From Desulfurellales bacterium (lineage in GTDB: Bacteria > Campylobacterota_A > Desulfurellia > Desulfurellales > Hippeaceae), in assembly GCA_027035885.1 (NCBI GenBank), contig JALVTR010000066.1, positions 1 through 39,235 of the forward strand: a stretch of DNA of 39,235 bases, in the 5' to 3' direction. Of the stretch, positions 26,141 to 34,634 are shown piece by piece. The notes below the pieces were generated by a model. The model worked only from the letters and a program-made list of their open reading frames with translations, was not told the origin of the DNA and searched no databases. The first letter of the stretch is position 1; the number at the start of each line of letters is the position of its first letter. The position numbers and the translations under genes are program-made.

Positions 26141-28032
26141 ATAATGTTTATCAAAAGTTTAGTAGAGAAAGCCAAAAACGTTGCAAGCAATAGTGTTGCA
26201 ATTGAAATATAAACAGTGTTTTTCAAACCAACTTCCTTTTTTATAGCAGCTATTGTTGCTAAACATGGTATGTAGAAGATTACGAAGACTGTAAAGATAA
26301 GCATTTGGTTTGGTGCCAAAGCTTTTGGAATTTGAGATAAGCTGGATAATCCCAAGGCTTGGTATAACATGAGAAGAGTAAGCTCTTTTTTTAATATTCC
26401 AAATAACAATACCACTGCTATAGAAGAAGGTAACCCTAATATTTCCATGAATGGTTTAAATATGCCATTAATTATGTTGTCTAAATGGTAATAAGATATA
26501 AGCGTTAAAACAATACTACCACCGATTAGCATAGGAACTGCTAAAAATACAAAGTCCTTGACCTTGTGCCATGTTTTCAGTATTAACGTTTTGAAAGTGG
26601 GTAGCCTATAAGGGGGTATATCCAATGCCATCTCTGGGCTTATACCTGGCAGTAATTTCTTTAATACTATCCCGCTTATCATTATAACCAGTATATTAAT
26701 TCCATAAAGTAGTATTGCATATCTATATCCTATAAAGTACCCAACAAGTCCCATAATGACAGTAGTCCTGGCGGAACATGGCACTAATGAAGCCAAAAAA
26801 GCTGAAATAACTTTTTCCTTTTTACTTTTTAGGATCCGAGTTGCCATTATTGCGGGAACACTACAGCCATAACCCGATATAAAAGGTATTATACTTGTTC
26901 CGTGAAGACCCATCTTGTGCATTGTTGAATCAAGCAAAAAACCAATTCTTGGCAAATATCCAATATCTTCAAGTAATGAAATGAGAAAGAGAAACGGCAA
27001 TAGGTATGGAAAAGCTATCCCAAAGGCAGCTCCTACGCCATCAACTATCCCTTTAACTATTGCAAGGATAAGCCGGTGCTGATATAGAGCATGTACTAAA
27101 AACGTGTCTATCTTATCAAATACGCTTATTATGAAGTTTTCTATCGGTACTCCACCATGGAACACTATATAAAATATAGAAAAAAAGATTGCAAGCATAG
27201 ACAAGTATCCAAAAAAAGGATGCAAAAGAAAGTCGTCTAATTTATCTTCAAGAGCTCTTTTTTCTTTTTTCTTAACAACAGCCACATTCTCAAATATATC
27301 CATGCATAGAGAATGTCTTTCTTGGACAATAACGAGGCCATCTCGTAGGGAAAACTTGGCTTGTTTAAACACATTTTCGCAAACTGAATTTTCAAGTGGT
27401 TTTTGACAAGCTTCAAAACCTTCTATAGCCTTTATGGCCATTAACTTTATAGGCCATTCGTTTTTTAAGTTATTTTTATATATGCAATCTATAACCATAT
27501 TTATGTATTTTTCTACCTCTTTAGAGTAAACACACCTTTTTGCTGGTTTTTGTGCATTTTCTATTGCTTCAATTAAATCTTTTATGCCTTTACCTTTTTT
27601 TGCTATTATAGGAACTACTTTAGCGCCAAGTATACTTTCTAATTTTTTTACATTTATATATACACCCTTTTTTAATGCTTCATCCATCATATTTAGTGCT
27701 ACGACGAGGGGTTTTTCTAAAGACATTAATTCTATAGTCAATTCTATGCTTCTAACGAGTGTTGATGCATCTAATATATTTACAATTACATCTATATTTT
27801 CTGAGAATAGGGCTTTGACAGTTTCTTTTTCTGCGTCATCATACCAGCTTAAAGAATAAGTTCCAGGAAGATCTATGACTTCGGCTACTTCTTCTCCTAT
27901 GTAGGTTTGACCTTTTGTGTATTCAACTGTTGCTCCTGGGAAATTTGCTGAAAGACTTTTGTATCCCGCAAGTTGATTAAAAAGGGTACTCTTGCCACAA
28001 TTTGGTTGGCCTATGATGGCTATTGTTTTCAT
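26137..28032 (-). CDS. feoB: ferrous iron transport protein B
   Basis: G-domain 'AIIGQPNCGKSTLFNQLAG', 'DLPGTYSL', 'NMMDEA'; 'SGYGCSVPAIMATRIL', 'LVPCSARTTVIMGLVGYF' gate motifs; multi-TM. Confidence 0.96.
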   Translation of the reverse strand: MKTIAIIGQPNCGKSTLFNQLAGYKSLSANFPGATVEYTKGQTYIGEEVAEVIDLPGTYSLSWYDDAEKETVKALFSENIDVIVNILDASTLVRSIELTIELMSLEKPLVVALNMMDEALKKGVYINVKKLESILGAKVVPIIAKKGKGIKDLIEAIENAQKPAKRCVYSKEVEKYINMVIDCIYKNNLKNEWPIKLMAIKAIEGFEACQKPLENSVCENVFKQAKFSLRDGLVIVQERHSLCMDIFENVAVVKKKEKRALEDKLDDFLLHPFFGYLSMLAIFFSIFYIVFHGGVPIENFIISVFDKIDTFLVHALYQHRLILAIVKGIVDGVGAAFGIAFPYLLPFLFLISLLEDIGYLPRIGFLLDSTMHKMGLHGTSIIPFISGYGCSVPAIMATRILKSKKEKVISAFLASLVPCSARTTVIMGLVGYFIGYRYAILLYGINILVIMISGIVLKKLLPGISPEMALDIPPYRLPTFKTLILKTWHKVKDFVFLAVPMLIGGSIVLTLISYYHLDNIINGIFKPFMEILGLPSSIAVVLLFGILKKELTLLMLYQALGLSSLSQIPKALAPNQMLIFTVFVIFYIPCLATIAAIKKEVGLKNTVYISIATLLLATFLAFSTKLLINII

Positions 28033-28256
28033 TAAATTTCCTTAATGTTGATTTTTAATGCTATACCTCTGCCTATAACAACATCCGCACCATTTACTTC
28101 TATCATAAAAGGGCCTTTTAGAGGGGCTTTTCTTTTTATTTTTACTACAACGCCGGGGATGATGCCTAATTTCCACAATCTGTCTTTGGCCATGCAACCA
28201 CCGTCTATCGAGTCAACCAAGTAACTTTTTTCTAATTCACCATTAATTAGTTTCAT
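28032..28256 (-). CDS. feoA: FeoA domain protein
   Basis: 74 aa SH3-like FeoA: 'CMAKDRLWKLGIIPGVVVKIKRKAPLKGPFMIEVNGADVVIGRGIALKINI'. Confidence 0.92.
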   Translation of the reverse strand: MKLINGELEKSYLVDSIDGGCMAKDRLWKLGIIPGVVVKIKRKAPLKGPFMIEVNGADVVIGRGIALKINIKEI

Positions 28257-28283
28257 GCTAAAAATTATATCTGACTTTTATTA

Positions 28284-28469
28284 TTAGTCGAGTCTATTTT
28301 TGTTTTCCTCAATTAATTTCCTAATCTTTTTTAATTCTTTTTTCATTGAAAATACAGCAAAAGGTAAATAAATCCAAGAAACAAATAACACGATAAACAA
28401 AACAATAATACACGTTAACAAAACAATAGAAAAGGTATTAGATATAGATTTCTGAAGTACCTCTATCAT
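28284..28469 (-). CDS. small single-pass membrane protein with basic coiled-coil tail, unknown function
   Basis: 61 aa ORF, hydrophobic stretch 'FSIVLLTCIIVLFIVLFVSWIYLPFAVF' then 'MKKELKKIRKLIEENKNRLD'; ATGA-type overlap with the upstream gene stop. Confidence 0.6.
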   Translation of the reverse strand: MIEVLQKSISNTFSIVLLTCIIVLFIVLFVSWIYLPFAVFSMKKELKKIRKLIEENKNRLD

Positions 28470-29416
28470 AACTTCTTACCCAAAATCCCTACAAAACCCC
28501 CTAATCCATAGCCTTCTTTAAAATCTTGGGGTTCATCTATTTCTTTTAACGAGTTTGCCAATAGGGTTTGGTATATCTTAACAAGGCCAAATCCTACATT
28601 CTTCAACATGTCACAAACCTCATTCGTTGTGAAGAACGTTGCATTTTTATAAAAATTACCTTTTTCTTTCTTGTTTAAATATTCTTTTCCAATTTGACTA
28701 TTTCTATCGACTATAGCCACCAATATTTTTCCGTCTTTCTTTAAAATTCTGCGCGCCTCTTTTAGGGTCTTTATTGGGTCTTTAACAAAGCAAATAGTAA
28801 CAGCTATTAATACAAAATCAAACTCCTCATCATGAAAAGGCAAATTTTCTGCGAAACCCGGATAAACCTTTATACCTCTTTGTCTGGCAATTTCTGCCAT
28901 CTTATCGGATGGTTCTATACCTTCTTTGATATCCAAAGGATGTGCAAATCTACCGCTCCCCACGCCTATCTCCAAAGCCCTATTGAATTTTGGTGCTAAG
29001 GCTCTCAGCATATTAAGTTCACTCTCATAAATAGCTTTATATTTATCAAACCAATTTTCATACTTTTCTGTGCATCTCTCAAACACGTCTATGTTCTTTT
29101 TGACTTCTAAATAATAGTTTATTGCTTCATAAATATCTTTCGTATCAACTATCATGCTTTTAACTCCTAATGCTTTGGTAAGCCTCTCCCTAGACTTTTT
29201 GCCCATGTTTTTTGCAATAAAAAGGTTTATATCATTAAGTAGGTTTACAATTAGATCTGGGTCGTCATGGTGCTTATCTTTAGAATGGGGGTTTCTAATC
29301 TGTTTAATAAGGTTTCCATTTTCATCAAATATAGTATAAATAGGTGATACTCCAAAATGTCCATTCCAAATGCTTTTGCCATCTGTATTGGTAGCAATTG
29401 CAACGAAAGAGCCCAT
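28466..29416 (-). CDS. fusion: N-terminal NifX/dinitrogenase iron-molybdenum cofactor-like domain + class I SAM methyltransferase
   Basis: N-term 'FVAIATNTDGKSIWNGHFGVSPIYTIFDENGNLIKQIRNPH...FIAKNMGKKSRERLTKALGVKSMIVD'; C-term 'ALEIGVGSGRFAHPLDIKEGIEPSDKMAEIARQRGIKVYPGFAENLPFHDEEFDFVLI'. Confidence 0.85.
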   Translation of the reverse strand: MGSFVAIATNTDGKSIWNGHFGVSPIYTIFDENGNLIKQIRNPHSKDKHHDDPDLIVNLLNDINLFIAKNMGKKSRERLTKALGVKSMIVDTKDIYEAINYYLEVKKNIDVFERCTEKYENWFDKYKAIYESELNMLRALAPKFNRALEIGVGSGRFAHPLDIKEGIEPSDKMAEIARQRGIKVYPGFAENLPFHDEEFDFVLIAVTICFVKDPIKTLKEARRILKKDGKILVAIVDRNSQIGKEYLNKKEKGNFYKNATFFTTNEVCDMLKNVGFGLVKIYQTLLANSLKEIDEPQDFKEGYGLGGFVGILGKKL

Positions 29417-29483
29417 CGTTTTATTCTCCTTTTTTTGTTTTACATTTTAATAAACAGATTGGCTTAAAGCAAGGATTTATTGT

Positions 29484-30389
29484 TTATTCTAAATTAGGCT
29501 GCCTAATATTTTCTTCAGCTACTATGATTGATTCAAATTTCCTATCATAAGATGTAAGATTGTTTGCTGTTATAACATTTTTAATGAGTTTTATATATTC
29601 TAACCTTTTTGTTGAGTATAAAGACAAGTACTCTGCTAATTTATAGGGGTTATAATAGTCTCCCATTCTATATCTTGCGAGTCTAAATCTTTTATAAGCT
29701 GGACTTCTATCTAAGTTTAAAATATATTCAACAGTCGAATCGTATAAACTTTTAAAATGTGCAACAATATCTCCTGGCCTTGGATGTTTTTTGTGAATTC
29801 CGTAAAGATTGTTGTAATATATAGCAAAACGTGATTTTCCCCATCCTGATTCTATACCGGCCTGTGCAATTAGTAAACTAACTGGAACGCCTCCAGATTT
29901 TATTAGTAAGCCTTTTAATGTATGACACTTGTATTTTTTGTAACCATATTTTAAAATTTTCTTATCTATACTACTTAATCTCCCATAATTTTTTAGTTTA
30001 TCCGCTATCTTTTCGAACATTTGATGTTCTTGTATAAATTGCATGTTCACCGTTACAGCTATCGGAATTAGTACCTTGATAAATAACCTTTTTCTTTCTG
30101 TTGGTGGAAGATTAGAAAAATCTTTTGGTAAACTCTTTAGGAGGTAAGGTTCCACTTCTAAAGGATACTTATTTAAATATTTGTACAGTGCAATTCTTTC
30201 TTCCAACTCTTGAACATTATTAACTTTATAAAGGATAATACCATTTTTATATGTGAATTGATTAGCTTGCTTTCCAAATACAAGTAAAGCTATACCAAAT
30301 ATGAATGCTATTGCAAATAGAACTATAAATATGACACCTAACGTTCTGTTAGGTGGATTAGGTTTTAAAATAAGTCTTTTCTCACTCAT
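29484..30389 (-). CDS. Bax-like / glucosaminidase-domain protein with N-terminal TM anchor
   Basis: 'SVLIAQAGIESGWGKSRFAIYYNNLYGIHKK... YLNLDRSPAYKRFR' style glucosaminidase motifs; start taken as MSEKRLILKP at 30389 because a promoter overlaps the longer track start (30419). Confidence 0.82.
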   Translation of the reverse strand: MSEKRLILKPNPPNRTLGVIFIVLFAIAFIFGIALLVFGKQANQFTYKNGIILYKVNNVQELEERIALYKYLNKYPLEVEPYLLKSLPKDFSNLPPTERKRLFIKVLIPIAVTVNMQFIQEHQMFEKIADKLKNYGRLSSIDKKILKYGYKKYKCHTLKGLLIKSGGVPVSLLIAQAGIESGWGKSRFAIYYNNLYGIHKKHPRPGDIVAHFKSLYDSTVEYILNLDRSPAYKRFRLARYRMGDYYNPYKLAEYLSLYSTKRLEYIKLIKNVITANNLTSYDRKFESIIVAEENIRQPNLE

Positions 30390-30398
30390 GCCGCATGT

Positions 30399-30426
30399 AA
30401 TATATACCCAAAAAATCATAAGTCAA
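30399..30426 (-). promoter_or_regulatory. promoter of the Bax-like gene
   Basis: Minus strand TTGACT (30421-30426) - 16 bp - TATATT (30399-30404). Confidence 0.6.
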
Positions 30427-30532
30427 GTAAAATGGCGTTAAAATAACGAAATATAAAAGTATGTTTAGTTTAATTACCAGAATTAGTTAATTCTTTGGTT
30501 GAATTAAGGGGAAAAACTTTGTAAAAACATGT

Positions 30533-30991
30533 ATGGAGCTTGTTTGGGAAAAAATTGTTAGAACGGAAAATATTGTTGTCTCTCCAAGACCCGTATGGAA
30601 ATGCAAAATGTGTGATATGTATGGAAAAAGGCTTTCTTGCCCTCCCTTTGTTCCTTCATGGAGGGAAACAAAAGAATGGGTTGCTAATTATGATAACGTT
30701 CTTGTATTTAAGTTTTTTATTGATATGGACAATTTTGAAAAAGAAAAAAGAGAGATCATTGAATTTTTACTCGATAAGGAGAAAGCTCTTTTTAAGGAGT
30801 ATCCATTTGTCCACGCTTTATTCCCAGGCTCTTGTAACCTATGCCTAAAATGCCCAGTTGAAAAAGGGAAAGAATGTTTAAAACCCACATTGGTTAGACC
30901 TTCTGTTGATGCCTTAGGTATAGAAATAACAAGCATTATTCACTTAGATTTCTCAGAGAATGCCTTGTATTCGCTGATTTTCCTTGAATAA
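30533..30991 (+). CDS. DUF2284 predicted metal-binding protein
   Basis: Cys-rich 'WKCKMCDMYGKRLSCPPFVPSW', 'FPGSCNLCLKCPVEKGKECLKPTLVRPSVDALGIEI'. Confidence 0.85.
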   Translation: MELVWEKIVRTENIVVSPRPVWKCKMCDMYGKRLSCPPFVPSWRETKEWVANYDNVLVFKFFIDMDNFEKEKREIIEFLLDKEKALFKEYPFVHALFPGSCNLCLKCPVEKGKECLKPTLVRPSVDALGIEITSIIHLDFSENALYSLIFLE

Positions 30992-31018
30992 AAAACTAAA
31001 TTCAATATCTTTAATTTA

Positions 31019-31270
31019 TCACGCCCTTAAATCTATATGGCCCCCTTTTTGCTTGCTCCTTCTTTTCTGCTCATCTTTGTCTTTTTCTATTGTATTGTGT
31101 GGCGTGTTTTCACTTTCCTCAACCTTGGTTGTTCTCTCCTCTTTTTCTTTGGTTTCAATCAGGTTCTTGAATCCTTCAGCTTGGGCAGCCTGAGCCAATG
31201 GACTTTGATTTAGTTGACTTTGGGCTGTGGCGTTCAATATAACGTTTTGCATATCAATTGGGCCAACCAT
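31019..31270 (-). CDS. small hydrophilic hypothetical protein
   Basis: 83 aa ORF immediately after apgM in the same orientation; N-term 'MVGPIDMQNVILNATAQSQ', charged linker, C-term 'GGHIDLRA'. Confidence 0.65.
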   Translation of the reverse strand: MVGPIDMQNVILNATAQSQLNQSPLAQAAQAEGFKNLIETKEKEERTTKVEESENTPHNTIEKDKDEQKRRSKQKGGHIDLRA

Positions 31271-31272
31271 AA

Positions 31273-32436
31273 CTACACTCCAAACAACATTTTTTCAATA
31301 AACATATGACCGTTCTCGATAAAGATACCTCCTTTACACGAACTTTCACTATATTTATCGGCCTTTTTTCCGTTTCTTGAACTCCAAACGGCAAATGGCA
31401 CAGGCTCTGCCGTATGGGTCTTTATTTTTATTGGTGTTGGGTGATCCGGTAAAACTGCGATTTTCAATTCATCATCCAGGCTATCAGCCATTCTAATTGC
31501 TTCACCTACTATTTTTTTATCGAATAGCTCAATTGCTTCTATTTTCTTTTGAACGTCTCCAATGTGTCCAGTTTCATCCGTTGCTTCAACATGTACATAC
31601 ACAAAATCCCCACCGTTCTTTAAGAACTTGAATGCGGCACCTATCTTGCCTTCAAAATTTGTATCCAAAAACCCTGTTAGACCTTGGATTTTTGGAATGT
31701 AAAGACTTGTGAGCTTTCCAAGCCCAACCATTAAATCAACAGCGCTAATCATGCAACCGTCTTTGTTGAATTTACCTTTGAACTTTGGCATCGATGGGGC
31801 TTTTCCCTCACCCCACAACCAGATGGCATTCGCCTTTTTCCAAATTCTGTTGTTTTTTAAAATCTCTTGAGCTTCCTTCATTATACCAATCAACGTTTCG
31901 CGTGCTCCTCCACTTGGCAAGTATGGCTCAAGTTCTTTATCGGATATGTCGTGCGGAGGCGTTGTATTGTCCGTTTTTCCGCATCTCCATATCATTAAGT
32001 TTCTATAACTTACACCGGCATAGAATTCTATTCCTTTAAAGTCCAAACTTTTGTTCAAAATCTCTATAAGTTCTTTTGCCTTATCAGACGGTATGTGTCC
32101 TGCTGAAAAATCTTTCATGACACCGTTTTCAATGTTTGCAAAGTTGCATCTGTATGCAACATCTTTTGGGCCAAGTTGTATATCTTGGCTAACTGCCTCA
32201 AGCGGGGCTCTGCCTGTGTAATATTTTTTAGGATCGTATCCCAAAACAGCCATGTTTGCAACATCACTTCCAGGGTGCATACCATAAGGCACAGTTTTTA
32301 CCATACCCTTAATTCCGCTTGATATTATGTCCATATTTTGTGTGTTTGCATACTCTAAAGGTGTCTTTCCATCCAATTCCTCGATTGGCCAATCAGCCAT
32401 TCCATCGCCTAACAGTATTAAGTATTTCATAATCAA
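31273..32436 (-). CDS. apgM: 2,3-bisphosphoglycerate-independent phosphoglycerate mutase, archaeal type (ApgM)
   Basis: 'MKYLILLGDGMADWPIEELDGKTPLEYA', 'VANMAVLGYDPKKYYTGRAPLEA', 'YVHVEATDETGHIGD', 'LPDHPTPIKIKTHTAEPVPF'. Confidence 0.94.
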   Translation of the reverse strand: MIMKYLILLGDGMADWPIEELDGKTPLEYANTQNMDIISSGIKGMVKTVPYGMHPGSDVANMAVLGYDPKKYYTGRAPLEAVSQDIQLGPKDVAYRCNFANIENGVMKDFSAGHIPSDKAKELIEILNKSLDFKGIEFYAGVSYRNLMIWRCGKTDNTTPPHDISDKELEPYLPSGGARETLIGIMKEAQEILKNNRIWKKANAIWLWGEGKAPSMPKFKGKFNKDGCMISAVDLMVGLGKLTSLYIPKIQGLTGFLDTNFEGKIGAAFKFLKNGGDFVYVHVEATDETGHIGDVQKKIEAIELFDKKIVGEAIRMADSLDDELKIAVLPDHPTPIKIKTHTAEPVPFAVWSSRNGKKADKYSESSCKGGIFIENGHMFIEKMLFGV

Positions 32437-32822
32437 CCCTCTATTATTTTTATAAAGAACTTTCTATTTCTTGGACCATCAAATTCCACGAAAAATACAC
32501 CTTGCCATTTACCCAAAATCAACTTGCCGTTTTCTACTGGTATAGTTACACTACTTCCAATAATCGATGCCTGTATGTGTGCGTCTGCGTTACCTTCTAA
32601 ATGTTTATAGTGAGAAGAATAAGGGACAAGTCTCGTTAGTTCGTTCAATAAGTCTTCGACTACAGATGGGTCAAATGCCTCATTGATTGTTACTCCTGCG
32701 GTCGTATGGGGAACATAGACCACAACTATACCGGATTTAATATTTTTTACATGCTCTTCCACTATACTTGTTATCTCTGTAGCTTCTTTTCTTACACTTG
32801 TTTGTACGTGTTCAACTATCAT
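32433..32822 (-). CDS. secondary thiamine-phosphate synthase / YjbQ (UPF0047) family protein
   Basis: 'VVYVPHTTAGVTINEAFDPSVVEDLL', 'HLEGNADAHIQASIIGSSVTIPVENGKLILGKWQGVFFVEFDGPRNRKFFIKI'. Confidence 0.94.
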   Translation of the reverse strand: MIVEHVQTSVRKEATEITSIVEEHVKNIKSGIVVVYVPHTTAGVTINEAFDPSVVEDLLNELTRLVPYSSHYKHLEGNADAHIQASIIGSSVTIPVENGKLILGKWQGVFFVEFDGPRNRKFFIKIIEG

Positions 32823-32841
32823 GTAAAACCTCCTCTTTCTA

Positions 32842-32870
32842 AATTTAGGTTAAAATAATTATTTTGTCAA
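32842..32870 (-). promoter_or_regulatory. promoter of the yjbQ-apgM operon
   Basis: Minus strand TTGACA (32865-32870) - 17 bp - TAAATT (32842-32847). Confidence 0.65.
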
Positions 32871-32897
32871 ACTAACACTTGAATTATAACAAATTAT

Positions 32898-33578
32898 ATG
32901 GTATTTAACCAGATAATGAGTCAAGTTGAAATTAAGGGTAAAAATTTCTTGGGATTTGAAATAAGCATAAATAGTGACGACCCAAAAAGAACTCTTGCTG
33001 AATTGGAGAGTTTATTAGCTGTATCTTCCAAATATATGAAAAATTCCATAATAACGTTAAAACTTGATGATTTTAATAAAGAATACGCCAACAAGGTAAT
33101 AAATTTTCTAAAAGATAAAGATATCTATGTAAATGCTATTGTTGTTAAAAACAAAAATGGTTTAGATGCAGATATACCCTTTATCGAAACAAATAAAACA
33201 CACTTGATTAATGAAGAAGGCGAAAAAGAGGTTTCGACATTTAAAGGAAATTTAAGGAGTGGGCAGTCTATTAAAGCAAATGGAGATTTGGTTGTCGTTG
33301 GTAACGTAAATTCTAATTCTTACATTTATGCCACTGGCAATATATTTGTTTTGGGCAAATTGTACGGAGTTCCGCATGCTGGCTATGGCGGCAATAATGA
33401 AGCTATTGTGTTCGCTTTTGATTTAAATCCTCCACAAATAAGAATTGGAGATTATATAACAAGATCTCCAGAGAAAAATGTCTTGTTGAAAAAACGTATT
33501 GACGTTGCACCTGAGGTTGCATTTGTGGACGATGGCGTTATAGTCATAATAGGTTATAATGAGTGGTTAAAATCTTAA
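32898..33578 (+). CDS. minC: septum site-determining protein MinC
   Basis: C-terminal beta-helix 'GNLRSGQSIKANGDLVVVGNVNSNSYIYATGNIFVLGKLYGVPHAGYGGNNEAIVFAFDLNPPQIRIGDYI'; adjacent to minD/minE. Confidence 0.92.
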   Translation: MVFNQIMSQVEIKGKNFLGFEISINSDDPKRTLAELESLLAVSSKYMKNSIITLKLDDFNKEYANKVINFLKDKDIYVNAIVVKNKNGLDADIPFIETNKTHLINEEGEKEVSTFKGNLRSGQSIKANGDLVVVGNVNSNSYIYATGNIFVLGKLYGVPHAGYGGNNEAIVFAFDLNPPQIRIGDYITRSPEKNVLLKKRIDVAPEVAFVDDGVIVIIGYNEWLKS

Positions 33579-33591
33579 TAGGAGTAAAAGT

Positions 33592-34392
33592 ATGTCCGGT
33601 AAAGTACTGACTATAACATCGGGTAAAGGTGGCGTTGGTAAATCTACTACTACAGCAAACTTAGCTCTGGGGTTGGCTTTGGCTGGCAAGAAAGCTGTGG
33701 CTATAGATTTGGACATTGGTTTGAGAAACTTGGATATGATTTTAGGATTAGAAAACAGGATAGTTTATGATGTTGTAAATGTCGTTGAAAAGGTTTGCAA
33801 GGTCAAGCAAGCTTTGATTAAGGATAAACGTGTGGATAATCTGTTTTTAATTGCCGCTGCTCAAACGAGGGACAAATCTGCCGTAAAATCTGAGCAGGTT
33901 TTGGAGTTAGCTAATGAATTAAGAAAAGAATTCGATTACATAATTTTGGATTCACCTGCTGGCATTGAGGGTGGTTTTAGAAATGCAATGCTGCCTGCTG
34001 ATGAAGTTATTATTGTGACGACACCTGAAATTTCGGCCGTCAGGGATGCCGATAGGGTAATAGGGATTTTAGAGGCCCATGAGAAGAAGGATATGAGTTT
34101 AATTATAAACAGAATTAACCCAACACTTGTCAAAAAGGGTGACATGATGAGCAAGAACGATGTTTTACAGGTTCTGAGTATACCGTTAATAGGTGTCGTC
34201 CCAGAGGATGGAAATATTGTTAGTTATACTAATATAGGAGAACCTTCGATTTTGCATCAGGATTCACCATCAGGTAAGGCCTATAAAAACATAACCCAGA
34301 GGGTATTAGGCAAGGATGTTCCTTTTATGGAAATAATTGAAAGGAAAAAAGGAATAATGGAAACAATAATAAGTTTTTTTAAGGAACAGTAA
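33592..34392 (+). CDS. minD: septum site-determining protein MinD
   Basis: Deviant Walker A 'TSGKGGVGKSTTTANLALGLA', 'DLDIGLRNLDMILGLENRIVYDVVNVVE', 'DSPAGIEGGF', C-terminal amphipathic 'IMETIISFFKEQ'. Confidence 0.97.
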   Translation: MSGKVLTITSGKGGVGKSTTTANLALGLALAGKKAVAIDLDIGLRNLDMILGLENRIVYDVVNVVEKVCKVKQALIKDKRVDNLFLIAAAQTRDKSAVKSEQVLELANELRKEFDYIILDSPAGIEGGFRNAMLPADEVIIVTTPEISAVRDADRVIGILEAHEKKDMSLIINRINPTLVKKGDMMSKNDVLQVLSIPLIGVVPEDGNIVSYTNIGEPSILHQDSPSGKAYKNITQRVLGKDVPFMEIIERKKGIMETIISFFKEQ

Positions 34393-34394
34393 TT

Positions 34395-34634
34395 ATGTTC
34401 TTGGATTTTTTTAAAAAAAGCAAAAAAAACTCAGCTCAAAAGGCAAAAGAGAGGCTGCAGATTATACTTGCCCATGAAAGGGTATCAAATAAAGCCCCGT
34501 TTTTGGATGATTTGAGAAAAGATTTGATTAAAGTGGTAGCAAAGTATGTTGATATAGACCCAAAAGAGATAGATGTTTCTCTTCAAAAAGACAATTCCAT
34601 TGAGGTTTTGGAAATAAATATACCCATCAAATAG
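34395..34634 (+). CDS. minE: cell division topological specificity factor MinE
   Basis: 'AKERLQIILAHERV', 'DLRKDLIKVVAKYVDIDPKEIDVSLQKDNSIEVLEINIPI'. Confidence 0.95.
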   Translation: MFLDFFKKSKKNSAQKAKERLQIILAHERVSNKAPFLDDLRKDLIKVVAKYVDIDPKEIDVSLQKDNSIEVLEINIPIK

